Below, piece after piece: positions 42,690 through 52,225 of a stretch of DNA of 64,000 nucleotides. The stretch spans positions 2,263,271 through 2,327,270 of the forward strand of contig AP019861.1 of the NCBI GenBank assembly GCA_013426755.1. Reading direction: 5' to 3'. The notes below the pieces were generated by a model. That model was given only the letters and a program-made list of their open reading frames with translations, had not been told where the DNA came from and made no database searches. The DNA comes from Spirochaetota bacterium (lineage in GTDB: Bacteria > Spirochaetota > UBA12135 > COTS27). How positions within the stretch are numbered: position 1 is the stretch's first letter; the number at the start of each line of letters is the position of its first letter. The translations under genes were made by a program, and so were the position numbers.

Positions 42690-43106
42690 TTTACCCGTGC
42701 CTGTAATGTAAAATATAATGATTGTAATTGTATTTACGTGATTTATTGAGCTGGGTCTAAATACCGAGTAGTAACTGTTTCACATCATAGCTACTCACAC
42801 CATATCTACAAAAGGCAATGTAGCGACATTGAATAAAACTGAGTGGGTGTCTAGTATTTAAACGAATGCCGTTAAATACTGCAAAGTTACGCCAACAGAC
42901 CTTAAAAGCCGAGCTATCCCTTAAAAATACTACTGAAAGGCTGTAACATTCCGTTATTTAAACACAGCATGTATGTATAAGAGACCGTTTATAAAAGACC
43001 GTTTAAAACGAGATCGTTTTTAAATATTCAGTAATATTTCGATGTAATGGGATAGTCCAGAAATAAACCCTAAGTCGATTGTCTGAGTCGATTGTAATAG
43101 CAAACC
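42690..43106. other. Divergent intergenic region before ftsQ
   Basis: No gene seen. Contains A/T-rich promoter-like DNA (for example TATAAT at 42713-42718) and a short imperfect repeat AGACCGTTTATAAAAGACCG TTTAAAACGAGATCG at about 42981-43015. It must carry promoters for the DsrE-like gene and for ftsQ, but none can be fixed. Confidence 0.45.
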
Positions 43107-44036
43107 ATGGCACTTCATCACAACAAAAAACCAAGATCAAGACTTAATAGAGCTATGAAATGGGGCTCTCGATGGAAGCGTGTTAAGAGCAGATTTTCTC
43201 AGATCGCTCGAGTAATACCCCAAAAACCCCCCAAAAGCCCCGATCCCAAGGATTTTAATCCCGCTACCACTCCCCCCACTACTCCCTATCCTCGTAAATC
43301 AGCAATGATATTACAACGATTTAAGGGGTATCCACGTTTTTATCTAGTGCTAGCGTTAATAGGGGGTTTAACGCTCAGTTATATTGGCGTTTTAGTGATA
43401 AGTGCACGGTTAAATTTATACGGTCTAGAAGTTGTAAAAATCATAGGTGTCAATCGCTTGCATCCGTATGAACTGTTAGAAACACTAAATCTACAAAAAG
43501 GCACCCCACTTCTCACACTCAATACAGTCACATTAGAACAAACACTTAAAGCACGTCCGCAGATAAAACGCGTGCAAATTCGTAAAAAATACCCTCACAC
43601 ACTTAAAATCACCATTGAAGAGCATATCCCTTATTTTCTAGTCAAAACACCACTAGAACTTTACGCAATAACCGCTTATGGAGAGATCCTCTTCAGTGGT
43701 AATCGCATCCAAGATCACGATCATTTTATTATTGAAGTTGAAACCGAAATAACCGCTAGCAATCTAAGCGCTCACAAAGAAGTTGGCGAATTTCTAGCCT
43801 ATTTTAACGATTTAGCTGAAAGCGAGAAGGATATCCTAGCGCTTTTCTCTGGCATTCACTTTGGAAAGGAAATCTTAATGTTTGCCAAAAATGAACAGAT
43901 CACCTTCAAACTAGGACGCAAATTGTCACTCCAGCAACTAAAAAAAGCACGCTACGCCTATCTTTACAAAAAACAAAAAAATATAAAAAAATCCACCGTA
44001 GACCTCCGTTTTAACTTCGTACGCTACACCAGCTAA
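43107..44036 (+). CDS. ftsQ: Cell division protein FtsQ/DivIB
   Basis: Bitopic divisome protein linking FtsA/FtsZ to septal wall synthesis. A basic, Pro-rich cytoplasmic tail (1-75) precedes one transmembrane helix (about 78-100) and a POTRA domain (106-173: VVKIIGVNRLHPYELLETLN, KRVQIRKKYPHTLKITIEEH). The remaining periplasmic domain (about 174-300) is typical in size. Total 309 aa. It precedes ftsA, as in many bacteria, with a 226-bp gap that holds a 15-bp repeat array. No mur or ftsW gene lies next to it in the window. Confidence 0.88.
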   Translation: MALHHNKKPRSRLNRAMKWGSRWKRVKSRFSQIARVIPQKPPKSPDPKDFNPATTPPTTPYPRKSAMILQRFKGYPRFYLVLALIGGLTLSYIGVLVISARLNLYGLEVVKIIGVNRLHPYELLETLNLQKGTPLLTLNTVTLEQTLKARPQIKRVQIRKKYPHTLKITIEEHIPYFLVKTPLELYAITAYGEILFSGNRIQDHDHFIIEVETEITASNLSAHKEVGEFLAYFNDLAESEKDILALFSGIHFGKEILMFAKNEQITFKLGRKLSLQQLKKARYAYLYKKQKNIKKSTVDLRFNFVRYTS

Positions 44037-44163
44037 AACTCTGTTTTAGTAGCAAATAATTCCACCCTAAAAATAAAACTTGTCAAAAAGTCGTTAATAC
44101 CGTATAATTAAGTAATTGTATTATTATTAAAAATTCACCCGTTTAATAAAAACCACTCCATCC

Positions 44164-44223
44164 GTTACCTATAAGAAAGTTACCTATAAGAAAGTTACCT
44201 ATAAGAAAGTTACCTATAAGAAA
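44164..44223. repeat. 15-bp tandem repeat upstream of ftsA, 4 copies
   Basis: GTTACCTATAAGAAA repeated at 44164, 44179, 44194 and 44209 with no mismatches seen. It lies 40-100 bp before the ftsA start, so copy number changes could alter ftsA expression. Confidence 0.93.
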
Positions 44224-44262
44224 ACAACCTATTCATCTCACCTAAGATATGCCTCTTTAATC

Positions 44263-45537
44263 ATGAAAAATAAGATTTATTACGCAAGCTTAGATATCGG
44301 CACGAGTAGCATCGCAGCAGCCATCAGTATTCGTAAAGAATCAGGCACCTTAGAATTAATAAGTCTAGCCAGCCAGCCCCTACGCGCCATCAAAAACGGT
44401 ATCATCACAAATCTAGAAACCGTAAGTGAAGCCATACGCCACGTCATCACAAAAGCAGAAATGATCGCAGGTATCAATATTCCTCCACTCGTCATCAATG
44501 TCGGAAGTACGCAAAGTCAAGGCTTCCAATCACATGGCATCGTTGCTGTAGCAGGAGTAGGTAGCCATGGCGAACGCGAAGTCACCCTCAATGACATAGA
44601 ACGCGTTGTCGAAATGGCTAATTCTGTCTCAGTTCCCGCCGAACGCGTTATCCTCCATTCTATTCCCTATCGCTTCCTAGTCGATCACGTGGACGTAGAA
44701 GAACCACACGGCACTTCAGGACTTCGCTTAGAAAGTGAAGTTTATCTCGTCACACAAAATAAAGCCATGCTAGAAAGTCTTCACAAAGTTGTTACCAAAG
44801 CAGGATATAAAGTCGACGAAATTATCCTCCAGTCGATAGCCAGTGTAGAGGGCGTTATCGATGAAGAAGAAAAAAAAATGGGCACACTACTTATCGACAT
44901 CGGAGGTCTCCTCACAGATTACGTCTTCATCAAAAATAACGGCATTGTCCTAACAGGCGTCATCCCAGTTGGATCAGACCACATCACAAAAGACCTCGCC
45001 TACGGACTTAAAACAACTTTTCATCAAGCAGAACTACTAAAAATCAAACACGGAAAAATCCTTGTCGAACCCAAATCCGCTCCCGAATACATGACCGTTC
45101 CCCTAGCCTCACAAAATAGAACAGCCCGCATTCCCAAACACGTCCTAAGTCAAATCATTGAACCACGGGTCAGCGAACTTTTAACACTCATTAAAAACCA
45201 AGTCGCTAAAGACCTAAAAAACAATAACCTTTACACCAGCATTGTTCTAACAGGAGGAGGCGCCCTCACGCAAGACATCGTTGAGATAGCTGAGGATATC
45301 TTCCACCTCCCCGCTCGCATCGGCAAACCCCTCATTACCTCTTCCGTGCAAGAAGATGTCTACTCCCCCGTTCACGCAACACTCATTGGACTGCAGCGGC
45401 TAGCCTTAGAAAAATGGAATCGCGCTCATAAACCCCAACACCATTTTTCTACCCCACACGAACTCCATGCCACCCACTCCTCAAATGCATCTAGGTCCAA
45501 ATTAGGCGCTTACTTTAAAAATCTATTCCAATCTTAA
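44263..45537 (+). CDS. ftsA: Cell division protein FtsA
   Basis: Actin-like ATPase that tethers FtsZ to the membrane. Phosphate-1 DIGTSSIAAAI (near 10-20), the 1C domain, phosphate-2 LIDIGGLLTDYVFIKN, and the adenosine motif IVLTGGGALTQDIVEIAE are seen. The C-terminus ends in a basic/hydrophobic KLGAYFKNLFQS, fitting the amphipathic membrane-targeting helix of FtsA. Length is 424 aa, normal. It sits between ftsQ and ftsZ on the same strand. There is no obvious Shine-Dalgarno before the ATG. Confidence 0.95.
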   Translation: MKNKIYYASLDIGTSSIAAAISIRKESGTLELISLASQPLRAIKNGIITNLETVSEAIRHVITKAEMIAGINIPPLVINVGSTQSQGFQSHGIVAVAGVGSHGEREVTLNDIERVVEMANSVSVPAERVILHSIPYRFLVDHVDVEEPHGTSGLRLESEVYLVTQNKAMLESLHKVVTKAGYKVDEIILQSIASVEGVIDEEEKKMGTLLIDIGGLLTDYVFIKNNGIVLTGVIPVGSDHITKDLAYGLKTTFHQAELLKIKHGKILVEPKSAPEYMTVPLASQNRTARIPKHVLSQIIEPRVSELLTLIKNQVAKDLKNNNLYTSIVLTGGGALTQDIVEIAEDIFHLPARIGKPLITSSVQEDVYSPVHATLIGLQRLALEKWNRAHKPQHHFSTPHELHATHSSNASRSKLGAYFKNLFQS

Positions 45538-45713
45538 CCATTAAAATAACTCCCAGTCCAAATTATCAGTACTCTTCGTCTAACTAACCTTATTGATAAG
45601 ATTGTCACAAAAAAAGCATATCACTTATTTTTAAGATGATTTTCAAAAAAAAAAGAAATATAATCACATACTAAAAACCAGTCTCTAGTACTAGTAACCC
45701 AATAAATTTTTAT

Positions 45714-45718
45714 AGGAG
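45714..45718 (+). promoter_or_regulatory. Ribosome binding site of ftsZ deciding a GTG start
   Basis: AGGAG seven nt before GTG at 45726, the best-spaced start for FtsZ. Confidence 0.75.
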
Positions 45719-45725
45719 AATCGAG

Positions 45726-47138
45726 GTGTCTATAGAAATCATTGAAACAGAATTTAATCCGACCCAAATAAAAGTCATCGGCATCGGCGGCGGCGGATGC
45801 AATGCTATCGATAGAATGATCTTAGCTGGCATGCAGCATGTGACCTTTATTGCCACAAACACAGACGCACAAGCACTACGTAGGTCTCGCGCCGAAAAAA
45901 AAATACAATTGGGTGTCAATCTCACTCGCGGCCTAGGCGCAGGCGCCAATCCACATATCGGCAAAGAAGCCGCCGAAGAACAACTCCAGGAATTAGAAAA
46001 AGCACTTAAAGGAACAGACGTTTTGTTCCTTACAGCAGGAATGGGTGGCGGTACTGGAACGGGAGCAAGTACAGTCATAGCACAACTCGCTCGCAAACTT
46101 GGGTGTCTGACCATAGCCATTGTCACCAAACCTTTTTATTTCGAAATGGGCGCACGCATGCAAAATGCCCTCGCCGGCATAAAAAAGCTGCAACCCCACG
46201 TAGACACACTTATCACCATTCCCAATCAAAATCTACTGAACTTACGCGGAAGAAACCTTTCAATCAGCGAAGCATTCAAAGAAGCCGATTCTGTGCTCAT
46301 GGAAGGCGTCAAGGGTATTTCAGACCTCATCTTAAAATCAGGCTTTGTCAATGTCGACTTTGCTGATATTAGAACCGTCATGAAAGATAAAGGCAATGCT
46401 ATTTTAAGTGTACTTGAAGTCACGAACGATATGCCAGCACCAGAGATAGCTAAGAACATCTTAAATAATCCCCTACTAGAACGCACGAACATTCGTGACG
46501 CTAAGGCTATTCTTATCAATATCAGTTATGGCAAAAATGTCCTACTTAGCAATATCGATAAGATTATTCAAGCCATTACAGAGCAAATCGATAGCAATGC
46601 GACGTGCATCCACGGCTTTATAGCCAATCCCACATATAACGATGAACTCAAACTTACAATGATCGCTACTGGATTTAGTAATTTTGCTACGGAGCAGAGT
46701 CCTGTGAGTGACGACGTTGTGAAAAATCACCCCGCTCATAGCAAGTCTTCATTTCAAGAATCGCTAACCGATCTGAAAGCGCGCGTCGAAGCTGCAACCG
46801 ATCAATCTCATTTCAAAAGGCACCATGAACCCCATGTCGAATCTTATGAAGAAAATTCGAGCGACGAGGACAATGCCAATGACCGCAGGCTGTTTAGACA
46901 ACCTCTTTTAAACAACGATAAAGTGTACACATTCTCAGCCGATGGTCTAGACAAGCGCCCGACGCATCCACAGAACCTCTATGAAAATAAAGAAAGCACT
47001 CAAACCTCGACAAATAGTAAAGAAAGACAAGGTCCACACTCTCCGCTAGAAAGAAAAGGAAGTTCTAACGAAACTCTCCCAGCAGACGATCTAGAAATTC
47101 CAACATTTCTGCGTATAAAAAGAAAACTAGACCTCTAG
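45726..47138 (+). CDS. ftsZ: Cell division protein FtsZ
   Basis: Tubulin-like GTPase forming the division ring. GIGGGGCNAID (19-29), the tubulin signature GGGTGTG (107-113), and the T7 loop with NVDFADIRTVM are intact. After about residue 320 a variable linker (Ser, Glu, Asn, Lys rich) leads to the conserved tail EIPTFLRIKRKL that binds FtsA. Length is 470 aa, long because of the linker. Start is GTG. FliD follows after 45 bp, an unusual neighbour that may place division and flagellar genes in one transcript. Confidence 0.97.
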   Translation: MSIEIIETEFNPTQIKVIGIGGGGCNAIDRMILAGMQHVTFIATNTDAQALRRSRAEKKIQLGVNLTRGLGAGANPHIGKEAAEEQLQELEKALKGTDVLFLTAGMGGGTGTGASTVIAQLARKLGCLTIAIVTKPFYFEMGARMQNALAGIKKLQPHVDTLITIPNQNLLNLRGRNLSISEAFKEADSVLMEGVKGISDLILKSGFVNVDFADIRTVMKDKGNAILSVLEVTNDMPAPEIAKNILNNPLLERTNIRDAKAILINISYGKNVLLSNIDKIIQAITEQIDSNATCIHGFIANPTYNDELKLTMIATGFSNFATEQSPVSDDVVKNHPAHSKSSFQESLTDLKARVEAATDQSHFKRHHEPHVESYEENSSDEDNANDRRLFRQPLLNNDKVYTFSADGLDKRPTHPQNLYENKESTQTSTNSKERQGPHSPLERKGSSNETLPADDLEIPTFLRIKRKLDL

Positions 47139-47183
47139 ATATTAAATCATAAACAACTATTTTCAATACAAGGACAGACCGCT

Positions 47184-49190
47184 ATGCCTATTCCGTTCTT
47201 AGGTGGGGAAACAGACTACCAAAAAACCATCGATCGCATTATTGAGCTAGAACAGGCTAAACTCACCAGGATTGAAACACAGGTCAGTGCCGAAGAGCTT
47301 AAATTAAACGCACTCGGTGATGTGACCGAACAGACTGAAACCGTCAATAGCATCCTCAAACAACTCGCAGGCATCAATTCTGCTTTTAGAAACATTAAAG
47401 GCACCTCAAGCGCTCCTAACGCAGTCGAAGCCTTCGTCAATACCAATGATAGACGCGTGCAGAACGGAACACATGAACTCAATATAAAAAATATCGCTAA
47501 AAACCATATCATTGCAAGCAAGCCTATTGTCACCAAACCCAATCTCCCCCCTTTAAAAGTCCCCAAAGGAAAGGTCACATTCCTTATTACAAATGAACCG
47601 TACACATTCACATTTGATGGAGGAGATATTCTGGATTTTACCGCCGCGGTCAATGAAGACGAAACGCTAACAAAAACGCTCCAAGCGACCACTATTAAAC
47701 GCAGAGCAGGCGAACAGATCATTGTTCTCACCGCCAAAGAAACGGGAATCGATGCCAAAATTCGTATTAAAAAAGATAGCCAACGTATTATGCGAAAATT
47801 ACGGCTCTTTAAAACAAATCCACCCATCAAAATACCGCTACTTTCAAGAAAAGTCTTCGCTAACCTCGTCAATAAACGCTCCTTGACCCAAACCCAATTA
47901 GACGGATACCAAGTCATTGAACTTCCCCCAGAGAGTAGTTTTGCCATCAATATCAATCGTAAAATTGACTTCATGAGCACAAAAAATATCAGTTTTTACT
48001 TCAAAAATTCGCCCCATTCCCTAGTCAAACCGCAAAATCCATCCATTGTCAACGACACTGCTACAAAAGACCCACTCAAAACCACACCACCCAAAGAACA
48101 AACCACATCGTCTGCTAGAAAACCACCGCCTCCCGTCATAACAGCCCTCTTAGAATACACAAAAAAAGACGACCCAATGCCTTATCAAGCATCCATTAAA
48201 ACAGACGATATATATTTCAATCTAGCCCTTATCGATCCCTACGCCCTCACAATCAGTGCCAGCAATACGATTACAGTTAAAAAAATAGTATTCACCAATT
48301 CCTCCCCAACAGAATACTACGCCTACAGTTTGCCCGTAATGGAACTCACGCGAACAAACGAAGACGCCTTTATCCCTGCTAAAACACTCCAAAAACCAAG
48401 CGATGCCACATTAATTTATCAAGGACTAGAAATAAGTCGAACAGTCAATACTATTGATGATCTCGTCCCTGGTGTAACGTTTCGAATCAAACGGCCTAGT
48501 GCAGAGCCCGTCAGTTTGAATTTCGAACAAGATACCGATAGCGTTTTAGTGAGCATGACTAATTTCATTAGCGCCTACAATACCCTCATCGAAGTACTTA
48601 ATATCTACTTGAGCCCCAATGAAACCAACTTAGGCGCCACAGACCTCAATGAAACTTATAGCGAACGGATCGGCGTGCTCAATGGAAATTTCAATCTCAG
48701 TCGGCTCAAAACAAGACTTCGTTCGTTAATCACACGTCCCTACCCTACTGCTAGCGGTGAATCATTGCTATTTTATTCACAAATAGGCATTGAACCTGTA
48801 TTTACAACCGAGAGTGTGTACAATATTACAAATGGGAAGATTGACTTCAATGAAGACACATTCACTGCAGCCTTGCAGACGTACGGCAGTAGCGTCAATG
48901 ATCTCTTCAGTTATGATACCAATAATGATGGTCTTGCGGATACGGGTCTTGTTATCGAATTAGAACGACTTTTCAATGGATATTTAGACCGCCGCGGCAT
49001 CTTAGCCCTCCAATCAAGCAATACCGCAGCCGATCTAGAACGTCTCAATGAGCAGAGAACTCGAGAACAAGAACGGCTTGAAACGAGACGAGCCGAACTA
49101 GAAGAAGACTTCTCTCAAGTAGAAGCCCTCCAGAGCAGACAAGAATCCTTAAAAAGCTGGCTCAATACCCTAAACAGTAGCGGCAATTGA
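47184..49190 (+). CDS. fliD: Flagellar hook-associated protein 2 (filament cap)
   Basis: Caps the growing flagellar filament and helps flagellin fold; in spirochaetes the filament is periplasmic. The N-terminal coiled segment (LGGETDYQKTIDRIIELEQA, then LNALGDVTEQTETVNSILKQ) and the C-terminal domain ending with a coiled-coil region (about 620-668, ERLNEQRTREQERLETRR) fit FliD. The phrase FSYDTNNDGLADTGLVIELE is a characteristic C-terminal FliD motif. A Pro/Thr/Lys-rich insertion lies around 290-325. Length is 668 aa. AAGGA precedes the ATG at good spacing. Identification rests on domain order and these motifs. Confidence 0.85.
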   Translation: MPIPFLGGETDYQKTIDRIIELEQAKLTRIETQVSAEELKLNALGDVTEQTETVNSILKQLAGINSAFRNIKGTSSAPNAVEAFVNTNDRRVQNGTHELNIKNIAKNHIIASKPIVTKPNLPPLKVPKGKVTFLITNEPYTFTFDGGDILDFTAAVNEDETLTKTLQATTIKRRAGEQIIVLTAKETGIDAKIRIKKDSQRIMRKLRLFKTNPPIKIPLLSRKVFANLVNKRSLTQTQLDGYQVIELPPESSFAININRKIDFMSTKNISFYFKNSPHSLVKPQNPSIVNDTATKDPLKTTPPKEQTTSSARKPPPPVITALLEYTKKDDPMPYQASIKTDDIYFNLALIDPYALTISASNTITVKKIVFTNSSPTEYYAYSLPVMELTRTNEDAFIPAKTLQKPSDATLIYQGLEISRTVNTIDDLVPGVTFRIKRPSAEPVSLNFEQDTDSVLVSMTNFISAYNTLIEVLNIYLSPNETNLGATDLNETYSERIGVLNGNFNLSRLKTRLRSLITRPYPTASGESLLFYSQIGIEPVFTTESVYNITNGKIDFNEDTFTAALQTYGSSVNDLFSYDTNNDGLADTGLVIELERLFNGYLDRRGILALQSSNTAADLERLNEQRTREQERLETRRAELEEDFSQVEALQSRQESLKSWLNTLNSSGN

Positions 49191-49308
49191 TATTCTTCAT
49201 ATGCGACTTAATCAGATACAATTGATTATATACAATTGATTATTATATACAACTTGGTTATATGCCATTGATTGATTTAAGGCATCATATTTAACGGTAG
49301 GATACTTA

Positions 49309-50361
49309 TTGTTTTGTTTTTATATGGCTTCACTCAAAATCTTTATCAATCATACTGAAATTGCTTTTACGCTAGAAACAGAGAAGAATGCATTTGAAGT
49401 GGTCACTGGCATTTTGACGTGGATAAAAGAGCGCAATCTTATGTTAAGCAGTCTTAAGATTGATAACAAAACAGTGCTCTATCCACCGTTAGCAGAAGAA
49501 CTTAAAAGACTTGAGCTCGAAAAAATAGCGACTATTGATTGCGAAGCTGTCAATGTATCGACTTACAGTGCTTCATTGTGTTTAACGGCAGGAGAGGAGC
49601 TTGCGATATTGGCTCAGGCTTTAAGTGAAAGTCATCTCAAAACCTATATGGAACAGATCTCAAAGAAACTCACATGGATTCGCCATGCCTTACTGCAAAG
49701 CAGTACAATGCTCGCCCTTACTCAGCTTTTTATGCCCATTATCCAGTTACTTAAAGAATTAGAAAGCCATCTTTATAAGATCAGTCGCGGTGAAACACCC
49801 TTTAACAAAGCAGCCATTGATACGCTAATAAGCCAAGCGCTCACCCTCCTAAATGATCATTTTTTGCTCCTCCAAACACGAGCCCTCACCCATGATCTGA
49901 AACTACTCGAAAAAATAAAATCTGATCCCACTTACACGAAAGAAGACATTCTAACATTCACTACCCATCTTAAATATGAAACCTACCCCTTATTAGAAAC
50001 GATGGGGAAATGGACTTCTAAAATAGCCACTTATTTTCAACAGGATAAAACTCCGCTAGCATTGGCATTACTTACCGACCTAACAGGAGCGATCTCGCTA
50101 TTTTTAACGATTTATAATCTCGATACAGATAATAAAGCTAAGAAAGCAGACATTGTTGAGGCAACGAAGCCGTTAGAAGCCATTCTCAAGCAAATCGTTA
50201 CTGCATTTGAAGCAGAAGATTACGTGGAAGTAAGCGATCTATTAGAATATGAACTCACGCCTATTTTAAGCCAATTCACAGAAAAATTGCCTAAGCCACC
50301 TAATAAAGTGCAAGCCATTACTGAAAAAGCACGTTCCAGTCAAGCTCCAACAGCATTGTGA
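49309..50361 (+). CDS. Helical hypothetical protein downstream of fliD
   Basis: 350 aa; I recognise no known family. The protein is mainly helical, with Leu/Lys/Glu-rich heptad-like stretches (about 90-330), and begins with a short beta-rich part (SLKIFINHTEIAFTLETEKN). There are no signal peptide, transmembrane helix or catalytic motif. The start is either TTG at 49309, preceded by AGGA with ideal 6-nt spacing, or ATG at 49324. The position right after fliD suggests an accessory or chaperone-like role in flagellar assembly (inference from position only). Confidence 0.65.
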   Translation: MFCFYMASLKIFINHTEIAFTLETEKNAFEVVTGILTWIKERNLMLSSLKIDNKTVLYPPLAEELKRLELEKIATIDCEAVNVSTYSASLCLTAGEELAILAQALSESHLKTYMEQISKKLTWIRHALLQSSTMLALTQLFMPIIQLLKELESHLYKISRGETPFNKAAIDTLISQALTLLNDHFLLLQTRALTHDLKLLEKIKSDPTYTKEDILTFTTHLKYETYPLLETMGKWTSKIATYFQQDKTPLALALLTDLTGAISLFLTIYNLDTDNKAKKADIVEATKPLEAILKQIVTAFEAEDYVEVSDLLEYELTPILSQFTEKLPKPPNKVQAITEKARSSQAPTAL

Positions 50362-50530
50362 AATTTTACTGAGATCTTACTTCGCTATAAAAAGAGCAAG
50401 TTAGCATCCAGCCTAAGCCTACTCGTCTTGCTTGTTAGCCTATTAGATTGTAATTAAACGACCCAACGCGCAAGTTATTTACAGAGAGCAGACCGTCCTA
50501 AAATTATAGTTAACAGCCCAATTTTAATAG

Positions 50531-51733
50531 ATGACTCAATTTTTACTCAAAAAGCTCATCACAACAGCCACTCCAACGGCTACCCAACTAGCTACTACAA
50601 ATACGTCTACCCAAAAACAAGGAGTAGAGCAGCCTGCTTGCACAAAAGAGGCTGCTAGTAAAAAGCCTGCTGTAAACCATTATGAAGTCACTTATCATAT
50701 CAACACAGAACCCTTTACCGCTAAGAAACCAACGGTCAGAACAAATAAAACTCAACTAAATTCATCATCACCACCAGCCAATACTAACCCTAACCAGCAA
50801 CCGCAAAAATCTCAAGAACCTCAAAATTCTCAAAAAGCTAAGAAAATTCAAGAGTCAATAGCTTTTAAGAAAACGACTCTATCCGTGCCGCCACTACCCG
50901 CCCATGTCCAAAATTTGAATGCCGTAATCGGAAAAGAAATAACCTTTAAATGGAATGGTGAGATTTACTGTATTTATTGTGGACGAAAGACTAAAAAGTC
51001 GTTTAATCAAGGGTATTGTTATCCTTGTTTTGTAAAATTGGCAAGAAATGACGTTTGTGCTGTGAAACCAGAATTGTGTCATTTTCATCAAAAAACATGT
51101 CGTGAGCCCACGTGGGGACTTAACTATTGCTTTATCAAACATACCGTGTATTTGGCTATTTCAGATAAGCTTAAAGTAGGCATCACACGAAATTACCAAG
51201 AACAACACAGATGGATAGACCAAGGCGCCTATCTAGCAATGCCAATCGCTCATACAGATGACCGCTTAAGTGCTGGACGTATTGAAGTTTCATTAAAATC
51301 ATTGTTTAATGACAAAACATTCTGGCAGCACATGTTAAAAAAAATCCCCGATCACTCAGAAATCGCAGCGGGAATCGATACCCTAACCGAAGCCAGCCAT
51401 AAAGCCGCCGAAATTATTTATCACGTGAGCACCGAAGCAAAAAAATCTCAAAAACCAGAAGAAATCATAACAAAAACGACCCCAGCCCAACCATTCATGC
51501 CCCCCTTAACAGTCACCCCAATCCCCATAAACGAGAGCGAAGTCTTAGCAGATATGCATTACTTCCACTACCCGCTTACAGCAATGCCACCTAGTTTTAG
51601 CAGTATTTCCTTTGAAAAATCACCTGTGATCACAGATACGCTCCTTGGCATTAAAGGACAATACCTTATTTTCCCATCGGGTGTTCTCAATATGAGAAAA
51701 TTCGCAGGATACCTTATCGAAGCAAGTTTTTAA
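50531..51733 (+). CDS. DUF2797 domain protein with low-complexity N-terminal extension
   Basis: The conserved domain (about 130-290) has a zinc-ribbon-like CIYC (147-150) and CYPC (163-166) pair, then CAVKPELCHFHQKTCREPTW, then KHTVYLAISDKLKVGITRN and RWIDQGAYLAMPIAHTDDR, the hallmark of DUF2797. The biochemical function of the family is unknown. Residues 1-125 are Thr, Pro, Gln and Lys rich, and the last 110 residues are variable. It lies alone between the fliD group and the histidine kinase. Confidence 0.8.
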   Translation: MTQFLLKKLITTATPTATQLATTNTSTQKQGVEQPACTKEAASKKPAVNHYEVTYHINTEPFTAKKPTVRTNKTQLNSSSPPANTNPNQQPQKSQEPQNSQKAKKIQESIAFKKTTLSVPPLPAHVQNLNAVIGKEITFKWNGEIYCIYCGRKTKKSFNQGYCYPCFVKLARNDVCAVKPELCHFHQKTCREPTWGLNYCFIKHTVYLAISDKLKVGITRNYQEQHRWIDQGAYLAMPIAHTDDRLSAGRIEVSLKSLFNDKTFWQHMLKKIPDHSEIAAGIDTLTEASHKAAEIIYHVSTEAKKSQKPEEIITKTTPAQPFMPPLTVTPIPINESEVLADMHYFHYPLTAMPPSFSSISFEKSPVITDTLLGIKGQYLIFPSGVLNMRKFAGYLIEASF

Positions 51734-52225
51734 AGATCACACCTTTTCTTAAAAATCACGCTTTAAAAACCTTCTATCCCTTATATAATAATTACCCTCA
51801 CGAGCAACAACCTTCACGAGCAACACTCCCTTACGAGAAACATTACTATTGAAATATAGTGATGAACATTGCTATTTGAACACAGGAGTGCGCTTTTGAG
51901 CGTGTTTTTGAGTGTATTTTTAGATCGCTAGCTTAACTTAAAACACGATTTTATAGCGTACTGCTGTGCACTGTAGCGTACTGTAATGCATTGTGGTACA
52001 TTATACTGCATTTCAATGCACCGCAATGCCCTGTAACTGCATTGAAATCGGAGATCTTTACCCATAAAATTCATAATTTTATAATAAAACTTATAATATA
52101 ATGAATAACCTAATCTGCTAATCATTCGTTAATAATCTGCTAAAAATCCGCTACAAATGTATAGCTAAGTGATGCTCAACTTACTTTTACTGCTGTAATT
52201 TATAGCCGCTACAAAGCTAGCCATA
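51734..52225. other. Intergenic region with short GC/AT repeats
   Basis: Contains CACGAGCAACA repeats (51799-51830) and a run of variants of TACTGTAATGCATTG (51955-52050), giving a repeat of roughly 10-12 bp. No gene. Promoter of the kinase is probably near 52085-52130 but not fixed. Confidence 0.5.
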
